A stretch of 64,000 nucleotides of DNA from Spirometra erinaceieuropaei (GCA_902702965.1 CACRXP010000634.1:1-64000), one strand, 5' to 3'; positions 10,200 through 23,747 are shown, counted from the first letter of the stretch. Numbers and translations: made by a program. Notes: generated from the sequence alone by a model not told the origin.

Positions 10200-12900
10200 T
10201 AACATTTTAGGATTATGTTGGGAGTGCCTAAAGTCGTTGCTCATAGTAATTCTAGACAGAAACTTGCAGCCAGCCCAAAAGTTTGCTGGATTAGCAGATT
10301 TGAGACAAAAATTCATAAACGATTTTGTATGTTGCCATTAGACGACCTAAGATAAGAATTGAGATTGACATTATATTTCAATGCTTCCTCACCGATTTTG
10401 TGTCTTAGCATTAGAAGACTAGAGATGGGAATTGTGATTGATATTATATTACCAAGGGTTTATTTTAAATATTCCTGAATTGCAGGTGGTTAGTGTGCGC
10501 ATACGACTAAACAGTTTTGCTTTTACGGACATTAATAATTGACATTCATTTGGACAGCGGATGGGATGTTTCACATTACGACTTTTTTTACCCAGAAAAG
10601 GTCATAGGTACACTTTTCGGCAACGATTACTAGTCCCCCAAAATAATGACGACAACAAACTGACTAATAGAAGCAAAAAGGCGACTCCTAGGAAGCAGTC
10701 TTTAAGAAGGAGACACGATCGGTGGAACAAGAGCTTTATAAGCCTGACGTTTCGGATTCCCGCTCAAACCCACCATCAGAGACAAAGCAGACACGAGTTG
10801 TTCATGCATGAGGGGCTGCCGTGTTTATAGGATGCAGTAGCCGTGCCATCGCATACCTATGAATGTTCAGGTCTCCAACCTTCATCAGGGATCGTTACAC
10901 GTGGTGTGATGGCCGACATTTGCGTCGTTAATTGCTGCAATTTCATCACGTGCGTTGGATGTTGGTGTGATGATTTCTCGACCATCTAACGCTCTGACCC
11001 TGGTGTTATGAAAAGTGTTTACCACTGCGCTCCCCGCGTGGCCAATTACTCCGCCCAGGCAAAATTACAGCAGAGAGTATGAAATGGAAAGTTGACTGCA
11101 CTTGTTAATTGACTGGGGGCCAGTAAACCATGACTCAAGCTGCTTCCAGCTCACGCAGATGTCACCTCGTCAAATGAAAATGTATGGCCAGATCTCGTCG
11201 AATGAGACGCAACTTGAGAGCTAGCGTCATTACAGAAAGTACCCGTCTTGTGTCATTGTCACTAGAAGTTTCGATAAACTGCAAATTCATCAGGTTTATC
11301 TCTGCACTGTCATAAAAATAGGTAATCTGGAAGCCGTCATAATCTGCAACACGTGATTCCGCAACGTGAAGTCAGATTTCACACACACTCGACAGACATT
11401 GCTTTGAGTGTCTGTGTATATAATAATAGTGTGTAAGATGATGTATATTTGGAACAACAGCTTTTCATACAGCCGTACCACGCCCCATCAAAAGTGATGT
11501 AATTAACACTTACCAAGCACATAATATTGTAATATTTTAAATACGGCTTGCATTAACTAGAAAAACAGACGATGCAGAAATATATGCGCAGAAAGGACGC
11601 CTCACGTTGACAATTGCATTGAGGACTATGATGACATACCAGAAGTGCAAGGCTTTCTGTTCTGACAGATTATTAGCTCAACTAACAGGCCTTATTCCCA
11701 TCAGGGCGACCACAAAGGCTATTGTTGGGCAAAAAGCTATATGTCTTTTACTGGTCACTTTTAGAAACTAAGAGGAACTGTTCTGACTTTGAACAAGTTA
11801 TGGATACACTGTACGTACTTCAACTGTCCATAAAAACACATGTCAATTGTCGCGTCGGTGCGATGGCAGATATAATTGTACAGTGTGACACTTTGCTCCT
11901 GGTTCTAAAAAAAAAGCTTTGGTGAGGATGATGGTATATTACGCGTTGAAGTATGACAAAATCAAATACTGCACACTATAGACGGAAAAGGCGTTTATGA
12001 CATAACTTGTGGTGGAACAACCTATTTAAGGGGCGACAAATACTATGTATTAACGTGCGCTTATTACAGCATGCTCACAAGAATTTTCGGCAGCCGGTCT
12101 GACACCAACTGTTCGCTTTTCGTGCGCACCAGAACCGATGGTATATTTAGCCGAAGGGAGGTTCCTTGCTGCCTAGTCTGAAGTTTCTACATCACATAAA
12201 ACAGGTTTTCTTCATAAAAATCAGAGTTCCATTTCGTCGCAGCATACTTTCCTTTCTGACAGCTTATTCGAAATAATCTGCGTGTTGTAGGATGTTTCCT
12301 GCTTTCTCGTATTTATGGGAGTGTAGCTGACAATAACTTAACGTCGGTAAGCACTAAGAGAGACGGTATCACTTGTTAAAAATGCCGTAGAGGAACAAAC
12401 AGAAGAAAACACTCAGTCAACACTTCAACTAACAACAGACAGGAAGATTCAGAAACGTCCTATCAGAGGCTAAGGACTTTAAGAGAAATTATAATAATCC
12501 GTGTTCCTTGCTTCTGAAGAGAAGAAATAAAATCGTGCACCGGACGTATGAAATGAATAAAGAGTATACTGCATAAATCCAATAAGACAACCACAGCCCC
12601 CGAGGCCTGCCTTCGGAAAGGGCGCATGTCAGACTCATTGAAAGTGTAAGTTGTATATACGAAGCTTAATAAGCTGATCTCTCTGCGAAAGCGCGTTGAG
12701 ATATTATTACCATCAAATAGTCCACATTTACACTTGTATCACCATCATCTTCCAGGAATTTAGACATTTCAGATAGTAAACGATCTTAAAAAATAATGCG
12801 TTTACAACCATCGAATAGTTGCTTTTGGGGAAATGGCTGAAATCATGTAGAAGACTGAAGGAACGTACAAAACTAAAGAAATTGAAATGCCACCAGAAAT
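10200..12900 (+). repeat. Family-2 unit, copy I (remnant lacking its exons)
   Basis: Two parts match the family-2 units at 52.3 and 60.4 kb. 10220-10560 aligns with 60480-60700 (shared CAGCCCAAAA then ATACGA), and 11211-12900 aligns with 53280-54950 and 62245-63290 (shared TTGATAAACTGCAAAT..., CACTCGACAGACAT, GGAACAACAG, TCCCATCAGGGCGACCA). The middle, where the coding exons would be, is absent and replaced by a Penelope tail (about 10660-11000) and unrelated sequence to 11210. Nothing here encodes the family-2 protein. Confidence 0.6.
10660..11000 (+). mobile_element. Penelope-like element, 3' end only
   Basis: The stretch containing GGAGACACGATCGGTGGAAC, GACGTTTCGGATT and TTAATTGCTGCAATTTCATC (further on CACGTGCGTTGGATGTTGG) closely matches the 3' tail of the Penelope element at 52000-52300. 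Only the last C-terminal codons and the 3' UTR are present, as expected from 5' truncation during target-primed insertion. It sits within copy I of the family-2 unit. Confidence 0.75.
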
Positions 12901-13540
12901 TGCACTTGGTGAAGACTTACAGACGTGTGTCCCTTTTAGAATATTTCCGTAGCATTGTTTGTATGATAACTTTTCCTTTTTTATCGTATGCATCACTTTC
13001 AATTTTACAGCAAGAACTGTTGTTTACTTCCCACTTCGCTCATGCTTTACACTTCAAAAATCTGTGCTCGCATTCCCTTCTAGAGGTCGCGCTTTTGCTT
13101 ACCACTTCAATACACGTCAGAGTACCAAGCTGAAAGTGTTGTCATGTCCTGGTCTGGAAGGAGGATGTTGATAAAGTCAGACGGATAGCGGTGTACCACG
13201 TTTCCTGCTACTTGACCGAAACGGTGATGACTTGTTTTAGAGTATTCAAAGCCAAGCACATTTCAAAACGGCATCCTTTAAGTCGTCCTATTTGACCTTA
13301 CCACCAACACCTTAAGAGGTCACAAGGTCAGCCTTGCTTTTAAAAGGCAGGGCTTTTATGCTTCAGTCGGTCGTCCTTGTAGTCTGGACATCAATAGGTT
13401 ACTTTACTTGCGCATATGTATCTCCTGCTTGATCGCTCAAATCTACCTGTAATAAGAGAACAGTTGAACGAATCATATCGTTGTCTTCTGAATCTTCAGT
13501 GCTCTATAAAATAAGCGGTAGGTATTGAGTTTATGCGAGA
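12901..13540. other. 5' flank of gene A, nothing recognised
   Basis: Short open frames only (12959-13171, 12819-13133), with no domain, repeat or splice pairing seen. It should contain the promoter of gene A; no confident TATA or initiator element can be named. Confidence 0.4.
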
Positions 13541-14967
13541 ATGAAATTACCAGTGGCAATTCCTTTCTTGTTTTACTGTTCAGAATGCTGCTTATTTAAT
13601 AGAGGTAAATGTTCTTTTCCGTAGGTCTGTTAAATCTGCTGGCCTCTAGTGAATTAAGTGGATTGCAGTACGAAAAATGCCTGAGAATTTTAATTGCATT
13701 TCTATTTAGTTTTGTCTAAGAAAGCGCATATATGCCTCCTACAAATAGCCTGACGTCTTCGGTATGAGTAAGCCGTTGACGTACAAACAGCTTTTCTTAA
13801 AAAAACCTTTTTATTACAACAGTACATCGTTTCATGATAAATGCATTCGATGGTCGCATCTCCGTTAAAAAGTTTGATACAACTAATTAACAAAATAGTG
13901 TTAAACAGACTGCGTAGTTTTTTTGAAAGCTGTAGGCATTTAAAAAATCACTGTATTTCAATTGTCATGTTACAATTTTCTGTAAACATCGCTCGCCATG
14001 CATATTAATTGTGCAGCTATTTAAATGAATCAAAATAACCCAATTCAGGTTGTTTCGCTGAAAAACGTAACATTGTGTTAACTACATACTTCAAACATTT
14101 TATGATATTTGCAGCGAACGCCTTAGGCTTTAGTTAAAGAGTCCATGCAATCCCTAGATCCCTGCATCCATATGAGGACCATCGACTGACAACGTTTGTT
14201 GTACAAATACCACTGGCATGCTAACATCTTCAATTATTTGCTTACAAATAATTTTAAAGGTTATCTTACTGAACGTAAATAATGACGAGATTGTTTATAC
14301 TTTCAGCTAAAACAAGATGCCCGCGTTCTAGCTATGGCTTTAGTCTCAGTGAAGTGGCTGCACACTTGGTTGGACAGGCAGATTACCGTCACTTTGAGAA
14401 AATATTAGAAAATCAATACTGGCGTTACTACATCACAATTACTGCCCATAAGGAACCCTTAACTTTTGACTGCACATTCTTACGGGACGAATGGACAGAC
14501 AGATACTGGCAATACTCATGCATGGCTCCGATTTCTAACGCCAAAGTTCATGTAGCAAGACAGGTAAGATAAAGATAGAAGTTTAATTGTCAAACGTTAG
14601 CAGTATGTTAGTCGTGGAATTAATTCTACTTTTTATAATTCATGCGCACTTCAATCACCAACAGAGCCTACAATCCGAAAAGCTGAAAATTCCACGATAT
14701 AGTGCCGGATATTCCGAGTTTATGTTAGAGAGTTTAGCTCTGAATGCAACTGTCGATTTTACTTACTGGAAAGTGGATAATCAACAGCCAAATTTGATTC
14801 GACTGTCCTCTCTGAAGCTCTGCAATGCACGTATAAACGTTTCGGAGAGGCCATATGGACCCATCAACAAATTTTTATTAAAATTGCCACGTATGCGTGC
14901 CACTAACTTTAATGTCTTTCTGCAGGAAGAAATTTTGAGTGGCCAGTCCATAGAGTGCCAGCAGTAA
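13541..14967 (+). CDS. TYW-family secreted protein, member A (intact, 3 exons)
   Basis: Exons 13541-13604 (64 nt), 14307-14563 (257 nt) and 14665-14967 (303 nt) join in phase 1 and phase 0 to give 207 aa. Exon 1 is a signal peptide (MKLPVAIPFLFYCSECCL) with donor AGAG|GTAAAT. Exon 2 follows TACTTTCAG and reads KTRCPRSSYG..., FDCTFLRDEW, RYWQYSCMAP, with donor CAG|GTAAGA. Exon 3 follows CACCAACAG and reads ATVDFTYWKVDNQQPNLIRL and ends ECQQ-stop. Four cysteines shared with E and F (RCPR, DCTF, YSC, ECQQ) could form two disulfides. Sequons NAT and NVS fit a secretory route. A is the most divergent intact copy: it has RDEWTDRYWQ where the others have RDxxPANYxQ. No known family was recognised. 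I infer a secreted or surface protein of unknown function. Confidence 0.75.
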
Positions 14968-15082
14968 GTATCGGCATTTCAATACTGCTAGCCTACAACA
15001 CTGGAAATTTTCCAATGAAGGCGAACAAACGTTTTCTTCACATGGACAGTTCACTTCTATATGCCACAGTTTTCGTTTTGTG

Positions 15083-15088
15083 AATAAA
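15083..15088 (+). terminator. Poly(A) signal of gene A
   Basis: A canonical AATAAA lies 116 bp after the stop codon of gene A and is followed by a T-rich run. It supports 14967 being in the terminal exon. Confidence 0.55.
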
Positions 15089-16785
15089 ATATTTTTTTTT
15101 TGGTTTTCTGCAGAGGTCATTACTCCCTAGTCTATTTTCTTATGTAAGACTGATGGGAAAAGTCGATTCAGGTAAAAGAGTAAGTTTGAATAAGACAACC
15201 TTCTCTCTTATTTGATATATTTTCATGTTTGCCGGGGTAAATATATACGTTCCCTAAAGAAATGTCAGCTGTTGAAGGCCGGGAAATACAGATTAAAATG
15301 AAGGTGTCTTCTAATTCCACTTATTTTGTTCCTGCGCGTTTCCACACAGGATGTTAAATAAACGCTATACGCGGTGGTTGAATCTTGTTAGAAACGCGGT
15401 AAGACAAATAGGTACGGGGTAATGATTCCAATTCATGATGATAAACTCGACGAGACGAGAGGACGTGCTGAAAAACCAGATCCAATGTACTAGGTACGCT
15501 ATGTAAAATCTAAAAAATAGACTTTTTTTCGCAGAAAAATAAAAATAAACGAAAAACAATGACTTTTGCATATTGGGTATAAATAGATTTGCTACATTTT
15601 TACATAGGACGCACACCTTTGATATGTGCTGTTACGAACTTGAGTGCCGTGCATGTACGGACTTGGGGCTTAGTCTCGCACAAAAAGGACCCTGTGTAAG
15701 ACATGAGACCAGAGCTGAATACGATGAGCTTTTTAGAAACTGCAACCGGCATCAATATAAATAGTCATTAAGGAGTGCTACATTTACTGCGATAATAGCT
15801 ACAACAATTTGAATGTTTTGAACCCACCATGATGATCCTGGATGACGCGTCAAGCATTGAAACTTGCATTTAAAAATCTTGTACGGCAGCTGGAGCACGT
15901 TTGGACATTAGGTTTTTATGGGAGTCGCGGATAGTGTAAGATATACAACTCTGAAGCAGGCGAATTTTTCGTGGCGGCGTGCTTCAAAGGACATGAATAA
16001 ACGCATTCTCCCCGTGAAGAGTTAAATTCCATGTAACGAGGTTTTCGTGACATGAATAAAATGAAAATTAGATTTTGTGTAGATTAATAACTTATTTCCT
16101 ACTCTGCTATTGCCCATGGAACTGACGAAGGAAAGAACGATTTAGGTTAATAAGTAGAGTTGGGCCTGATAACCTGCTGTCAATTTTAGTCTTTTAAGTG
16201 TTTTCGCGGCCTGAAGCAATACTAGTCGCTTAGCACCAGCTAGTTAAGACCGACAATTAAAGGCCTTTCCTGTATGAATCAGTATGCAGTATACTACTGT
16301 TCGCATGATTTAGATTGTGATGATACTTAGGTTAGACTCAGGTCAGATGCACTACCTATGGTCATCGGCAGTAATTTACCACTTCCACTATAATAAATAA
16401 CCCCTAGAGCGGTTAGCAAATCATTTATTGAGTTTTTTTAGGTGTGGAATATACTTCATCAGTATTTACTTTCATTATTAACGGATTGTGTACTTTCGAA
16501 TTTTGTTAACCGTTCTAACGAACAATCACTATTTCCAGTCGGCTGTAAAACGAGGGCATAATGCATTTTTTCACTCATTCGCGAGCGGTTCACACTGTCA
16601 TTTTTAAGGTTGTAAAAGTTCCCATGGAACAGTCCAGAAGAACACTTGGCGAGCCTACGCGTACTTTCGATAAACTATATTTGGATCTGCATATTTATAT
16701 TGGAACGAGGTACAAAACAAAAACTTGTGAGGGCTAAGAGCAATAAATTGAGTTCGACCTTTTCTGCAAACGGGGCATGTGAATA
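15089..16785. other. Noncoding AT-rich stretch
   Basis: No supported gene, RNA or shared repeat. Small open frames (15365-15616 on minus, 15573-15764 on plus) have no domain or splice context. Confidence 0.5.
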
Positions 16786-16933
16786 NNNNNNNNNNNNNNN
16801 NNNNNNNNNNNNNNNNNNNNNNNNNNNNNNNNNNNNNNNNNNNNNNNNNNNNNNNNNNNNNNNNNNNNNNNNNNNNNNNNNNNNNNNNNNNNNNNNNNNN
16901 NNNNNNNNNNNNNNNNNNNNNNNNNNNNNNNNN
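16786..16933. other. Assembly gap (148 N)
   Basis: A run of N from 16786 to 16933. Open frames that cross it are artefacts of translating N. Its true length is unknown if the gap size is only estimated by scaffolding. Confidence 0.99.
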
Positions 16934-19734
16934 GAGGTCATTTAAGACCTCATATTCAACAAAATTCTGCAGACCTCCCAAAAAAAATTAACGGTTCTAT
17001 GAAATATTTGAAGTGACAAATTAATGTCATTTACGTTGTGTGGTAAAACCTGGAATACCTTCCCTATAGTAACTTATGTCTTCTTAGTCTAGGAAAACGT
17101 TCAGACATCGCTTAGACAGGCACGTTTTGCAGCAAAAGCTGTGCTATGATTTGTGCAATTAACGGTTCGACGTGCCCTATTACTGAGACCCTGATATTAA
17201 TCACAGTTATTATATCTTCCTTCTACTGTGATATTTACGATCCCATTTCCTCCGTCAATATAAAGCCATGGAATCAAATATTTTGTGACTTATTCTTTTC
17301 ACAATGGAATGGAAAGTTGACTATTTAAGAAGAGCAAAGTTAGCAATGTTGTCTTGTTAGTCTCAGAGATCGCTAATTTATCTGAAATCTATGTTCTCGA
17401 ACGCAGGCAGCTGCCAGCTAGTCTGAACACACAGCGTTCGAAACATCGAAACTACATTTTGGCATCCTACTTAGATTTCTTATTCTTAGCATCGGAAAAA
17501 GGCACTCTGATGTCAGAGAAAAACGCCATTAGATAAAAATCATGCACGACCGTCGAAGCGACAAGCGAGCTCTTAGGCACCTTACTGTAGTCACACTGCC
17601 AGCAGTGAGTTCTGCACATTTGCTAGGAGGATTAAGCTAAGTTGCATCTTTACAAGGACATTATAGGTATTGATCCGAAATGTCAGGCATTAGTTGATTG
17701 CCATGCCGCGTCTTCAGTGGAGGCCTGGTTTACAGGTGAAGTCCTCAACGGACCGCAATAAAGGCCAACTGCTTTTTGGAGTAAGCAAAGTTACTTGGTC
17801 TTGTTTGCATAGTGTGTGTAAGCATAGTGTGGTTTTTGGCATCAATGAAATTTCTATAATTTGCACATCTAATTGTGTTTTGTTTGATGGTTAAAACTGT
17901 CAAGCATCCCAGCTCTATTTGTTTATATCTCCCATTATTTCTATCATTTCAAGCGTTCGTAACTTTGCAAGCAATAGGGTTTACAAAAATACTATGCTCA
18001 GGACCCACTAGTCCTGCTCTGTGTCACAACTATTTCATTCCCTGCAATGATGGTCCCACATAAAATGTGTAGCCGGTAATGACGTAACCATTTCATGGCC
18101 ATTGGGGTATTTCTTGGAGTAGAGATGTTCAAGGAATTAATGAAATGAAAAAGAACAAATGATTTCTTCCGAGTTTGTGACTAAGACTGAAATGCTAGTC
18201 ACTCAGTCAGTTCACATTAAACACATTGTCTTGTAATAAAATGTGCAAATTCAAGTCATCCCTAAAGCCTCCTATACTATGTCTTTTATGGATTAATGCA
18301 TTGTGTAAATGTAAAGTGCTTATTACTGTATATAAAAACAGGTTTCAGAGCAATAAGGCAAAACGACAAGCATTAGCAAAAGATTCATTCCTTTGCCCGA
18401 CCAACGTGCATTTCCAATTAATATGTTATTGCAGCCTAAGTAACATACAAGACGATTAGCTAAACTGCCGTACGATCATTGACCAGGCGAGTTAACAGGG
18501 GTGACGGTCATGAAAAGTTTGCTTATAGGACTCTGCTCCTCTGTGTTCTAAATTCCACTATGAAATGACTGCAAATGATTTCTAATTCAGCCCTCAATGC
18601 TACAAGCAGTCAATTAAATGGCCATATTTTATAGTTTATTTGCGATTTTGATACGAGAAAAACAGCAGCCTGTTCGACGCATTAGAAACTGCACTTCATT
18701 TTCACATAAAATACGCAGATTATAATAAAAAGCAACTGCTGATATCTTCTACGGAATGGAAGAAAATAACCCACGTAATGTGCTTTGACTGTCCTCCTTG
18801 GAGCTGGCCCACACAGGTCCAAGAAATTTATGCAGTTCCCAAGAACTCGTCGACCTCGATTTATTGGACACAGCCAATACGGGCGAGAGCTACAACTACG
18901 TATTTCTCAAACGAGGCTATCTATAGGTCCTGTCCACAGCTAATCATCAGTAGTTGTTTCCATATAAAAATCTGTGCAGTTTTAAAAGTCAGATATTAAT
19001 GTTTCGGTAAAACAAACGTATGTTTGTTTAAACATTGGTTTTGTAATCATCCAACTTAATCGAAAAAGCCACTTTTTGTTTTGGACATATTTTCCTGTAT
19101 TTTGGATTGTTGCCTTTGGTGCTACTGGCTGTTGGCAGATGATGAAATAGCGCCGACAAGATAACAGTCATTGACAAGTAATTCAAGGAGTTTCTGCTGA
19201 ACGGTGAAACGAAGCATGGGTATGCCACTGCTTTGGGGAAATGAAATTACAATAAAAATGTCTTCTCAGTTATGTCATTTGCAGATGTTTGCGTTTTGAG
19301 TTTGGAGCAGGTAGACGCCTTGCAACAGCCACAACTAATTTTAGACGTTCTGCGCCCGCGGATTCTAGAGATCCAGCAGGGAGCTCAACGTACCGAGGTT
19401 ACCTGACCGTTCACGGATACGGCATGTTGTCAAATTTTGTCTTTCAATATGGATTTAGGCCATCCAAAACACAAAGAAGTGATGTTGATGGGTAATTGAT
19501 GTGCAGTAGTGGCATACAAGGTTAGAATCCACAGAACCCATGGATATAGACTATCAAAGTTCTCTGAGTTGAAATGTGCGAACGACGACTGATTAAAGAG
19601 AAGTGTAAGGTATACGGGGCTCCAGTGTCACTGATTGTAAATTATAAACCGAAACCGTACACAGATAAGACGGATGCATGTTCAGCTGTGCAAAATTATC
19701 GTCCTGACAGTGCTGACAGATTTGGAATAACGAT
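16934..19734. other. Noncoding stretch
   Basis: Many small open frames below 80 codons, none with a recognisable domain, a signal-peptide/donor pair or similarity to the two gene families. No repeat shared with the rest of the window was noticed. Confidence 0.5.
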
Positions 19735-19870
19735 ATGCGATCGCCAACCCAAGAGGCCTATTAGCCTGACGCTTTGGATTCTTTCAATTGTTTCTGAGTA
19801 CGATAGAGGCACAAGGGGCGAATTATGCAAAGAACAGAGTTGTCACACCCCATACACCAGCTATAATTGA
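19735..19870 (+). mobile_element. Degenerate Penelope 3'-tail relic
   Basis: The segment with GGCCTATTAGCCTGACGCTT then TGGATTCT...TTTCTGAGTACGA mirrors, with many changes, the tail motif at 10740 (GCCTGACGTTTCGGATTCCC) and 52040 (TTAGCCGGACGTTTCGG). The match is short, so this is a probable rather than certain relic. Confidence 0.4.
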
Positions 19871-19989
19871 CAACTCCACCATTTTTAATGGCCGATTAGT
19901 ATTTTATGGTACGATTCTCTGCTGGTCTGCGCTGGAGTCGTTAATAAGTGCAATGGGTAACAATCGGGAGAGGGCACCCAAAAAAATAC

Positions 19990-20440
19990 TGACGGCCAAA
20001 GCAGCGATCTTATCGCAACTGTTTTAAGCTATGCAGCCATTGACTGAGCCGCACACTGGCGACTGCGTTAGCTCCTGACCTCTGGAAGTAATGGCAACAA
20101 TTGATAATCCAAGCTCTCGGTCAACGGCGATCGTATTGCAATTGTCCGTAGGTAAGCTACTATAGATTAATCCGCATAGGGACTACTGCGGTCGCTTGTC
20201 AGCAGTGGAAGCTTATATTAAGGTTGTTTAACGTAGAGTGGGTCTACGGCGATCGTTTCTCAACTCTCCTAAAGTATGCAAGGGTAGATTTAGACGCAAC
20301 CGCATTTCTGCTGTCACACTTCAGTCGTGTAACCGTAAGTCAAGGTTGACTAACTACGGGTCGGTCTGCAGCGGTTGCATCTCAACTGTTGGAGACTACG
20401 ATAACCTAAGCGAGGCAACATGGGCACCGCAGATCAGATA
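19990..20440. repeat. Degenerate tandem repeat, period about 120 bp
   Basis: A motif of the form GGTC-ACGGCGATCGTnTnnCAACTnT recurs near 20003, 20123, 20246 and 20363 at close to 120-bp spacing, with much divergence between units. The intervening sequence (for example AAGGTTGxxTAAC before the motif) is partly shared. Ends are uncertain. No coding function is seen. Confidence 0.4.
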
Positions 20441-22264
20441 ACATTGAGGCTGCATGAAACAACAAATATGTAGAGCCGTAACCTACTCAAATAGGCATAG
20501 CAGGTATTATGTCAAGGCAACGGATATTTGGGTGCCCTCTCTCGATTGTTACCGTGAAATTTAATCACCGTTGTAGATTTCTAGCATTATCATTGCACGC
20601 CAATCTGACTCACTGTCGCTGGAGCCGTCAGTTGCCGGGGCCATTCTGCGGGACAACTTACCTTATTAAGACAAAATCTCTTGAATGCAATCTTGGAATA
20701 CTAAACATTCAGATCACCATATCGTGCAAAATCAATCCCTATTGACAGAAATAATGTTCGGCTCTATGAAATGGTTATTGGTTGTTGAATCTGTTTAACT
20801 CATCATCCGTGTTGATAATATTTGCACATATTTGCACGTGTGCAAAAAAGCGCTCATGCTTTTTGATCGCGCCAGGCTAGTGGACGCTTCGTCTTGTTAC
20901 AAGTCCTTGCTCATTTATATGTGCACTAATTTCCTTCGTGGTGTATGTTTCTGTCTTCATTTACTAAGGAGTGTTACCGTCGACCGATGCTAGTCAGTGA
21001 AGTCGCAAGTCAGCGAAAAACTGTTGATTAGGTACTACAAGAAAGGATGTGAAATATTCCGCATTAAACAATGATAGCCTCCTTAGGTTGCTTAACAACG
21101 CCAGCTTGTCTCGACGGACTAATTTGACACGAGCTCTTTTAGGATCCACGTATTCTAGCTCAAATTATACATTAATTTTAAGCGCTTTTATTACTTTGGC
21201 TTGCTTCCGTGAACTGATTTGATAACTGTAACCACCAACTTTGCCCACTGGGAAGAAAAACGTATTTCCATCAACTTTCTGCAGCGAGACTGAAAAGCCC
21301 ATTTCGAAGAATTTACTGCACGTTTGTGCGATGGTCCACTCATAAATAAAATAAGACAGACGAAAATGCGTTTTTTAAGAATATCTAACTCACAAGTATC
21401 TTACGATTATTAGGGGTAAATTGGACGACGAAAAAATGTGAGATAAAAGATGCAATAAGTTGAAAAACATGCGCGCCCGCTAAGGTGGTGGATTTTCAAT
21501 CAATAGAATTTTAAGGGAGATGAAGTGAAATGGGTTGATCAAAATTAGAACCTAGCGACACCTTTTCGAGTTTTTCAAAGGTTCTTTTGGGAAAAGTCAG
21601 ACATCCAAAAACCGCTGTGGTTTGACACCAGTGCAGGCATGTTATTACAAGCGGTCATCGACCGATCTCAAATAAACACGGGACTAATTGATGAGATTTG
21701 CAATGTCAAGTGTGATGATGTTCGAATCATGTAAGAACTACTAAAGATCAACAATTGATATGCTTGAATTTTTCCGCCTGATTTTCAGTCATGTTAAAAA
21801 TGTAAACGTCTTCATATAAAAACAAACATAACCTATGTTTTATTGATTCATTAGGTAGAAAATAGTTTGCCGTTTTGCTTTCTTTAATTATGCACTTTCT
21901 TAGGGTACGCATTCTCTATAAATAGCCTCGTACTTGTATGTCTACTCATGTTTCCCATAAACCGCGCTGCATGACTCACATTAGTAATAATTTCAAGGAA
22001 TTTTTCTGAAATTTTCTTAATGGCACACTCGAATGCATGCATTTTACTTCAGTGAAAATAATACAGCCTTTTGATTGAAAAGTCAAGGGCAAAATTTAAC
22101 GGCAAAACGGAAAAAAGCTGTCATTAAAAACAGTCACGAAATGCATTCGAATAAATAAGTGGTTAACAGTTATTTGTAAAAATGACCAAAAAGTGTGCAA
22201 CATGGTTTAACGATTACGGTCTTTGCAGGCGAAAAACGTGTATTCAAGAGCCAGGATGAATTTA
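20441..22264. other. Noncoding stretch
   Basis: Only one open frame over 75 codons (20509-20745), without domain character. No shared repeat seen until the tandem-unit flank begins near 22265. Confidence 0.5.
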
Positions 22265-22374
22265 AACCTGATATATTTTAGAAATGATGTTAGTCGATGA
22301 CCAGTACAATAATTCTACTTAAGTAATTCAGAGTTTTAGCTGACATCTCATAAAGCCGGACGTTCATACCTTTA

Positions 22375-23036
22375 CCGAAGGTGGGCTGTCTCATGAAATA
22401 TCAACTAAAAATCAGGAATGTGTTTTTGTTTCGAAAATAATAATAAAGTAGTGTTACAAAACTAATCAATATCCAGCATAATTCTATAATAAATCAGCTG
22501 CTCCAGGATGCAGGCTTTCATATTTTTGCTGAACTTTATGACCTTATGTATGTGTTTCTTAATACCGTCGATATATGTGTAGTTTTCCGCACGCAGAAAA
22601 TATACGGCTTGTAGTTTGCGAAACACGAATGCACGGATAACGTCAAGTCGGGGTGAAAATTATTCGGGAACAGGAAATATTTTAAAAACCGAATTATATC
22701 CTTCCTTCAATTTTAGAATTAAAAGTGAACGTTAGTTTCTACTGAATAAAAAAATGAATATTTTATGCGTGTTTTTCAAGAAATGTAATTGAATATTTAA
22801 AGGTATTAACAAACAATGAGACAAACGTATGCCAATTAAACAGTCATTTTTGCACAGCACAATTTTGCATGCAGGTGAAAGGAAGTTCATTAGAAAACCG
22901 ACATCCTAAAGTAGCCGATGTATTATAGAAATATGCCGGATCATGAATAGTCCTACAACCCTAATTAATTAAACATTTCGAAATGAAAACGCCGCTCGGA
23001 ATTTCGGTTGACATTTAAATAAGTAGCCCACATTTG
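22375..23036 (+). mobile_element. MITE copy e (internally deleted)
   Basis: Bounded by TA on both sides, with ends CCGAAGGTGGGCTGTCTCAT and, reverse-complemented, CAAATGTGGGCTACTTATTT. It has the complete right arm but only about 150 bp of the left arm before a jump into the centre (AACTTTATGACCTTATGTAT). It shares this deletion with copy d. Noncoding. Confidence 0.75.
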
Positions 23037-23747
23037 TACATTGATGTCAAAATATATGTCATTGTCATTCCGTTAATCTGTTTTTGAGTGCATGTACTTG
23101 TACCAAGTAGTCTGCGATAAATCTCAAAAGAATGTCATTAATATTTTGATACCCGCTAGTTACAAGGGCCAATAACTTATCGAATAGCATAAGTTCCTGA
23201 CATCTAATTCACACAGTGCTGAAAGCTTTCATTAACTTTTTTCTGATGTATAATTAACACAACTGAGAAGCATGTTTTTCCTCAATGTGTGTTCGTACGC
23301 ACATAACTCGTAGTATATGTTTGACCACATGCACAAAATGTTCTCTCTTATACTCATCCGTTATCAAATCACATCTTTAATTGCTATAGATAAACCATTT
23401 TCCATAGAATTCCCGATTATTTATGTCTGTGTTTTATAGATCGCATTCATCACGCCACAGCCCATATACTCGATCGTCGACAGAAGTTTAAGGTTTTTTA
23501 CTCGCTTCAGGTGACAAAAATATGTGCTAAGGAACGACATCGCTTTAAAGTTACACGAACTCGTGTTGGTGACCTAACAGATTGGCTTATCTAGATTTAA
23601 GTCAACCCAAAACTGCACATACTTACATCTCCACACACACCTGATATATATTGGGCATGATGTTGCGCAATGACCAGTACAATAATTTCTACTAGGTAAA
23701 TTCGAGTTTTAGCTGACATCTCATGTAGCCGGATGTTCTAATCGGTA

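Noticed and set aside
14307..14967. TYW family as a cystatin-like, Kunitz or venom-allergen (CAP) protein
   Set aside because: No cystatin QxVxG, no Kunitz six-cysteine pattern and no CAP signature is present; size and cysteine count do not fit.
16646..16991. Open frames of 70-108 codons crossing the N run
   Set aside because: They exist only because N was translated as X; nothing can be said about the missing bases.
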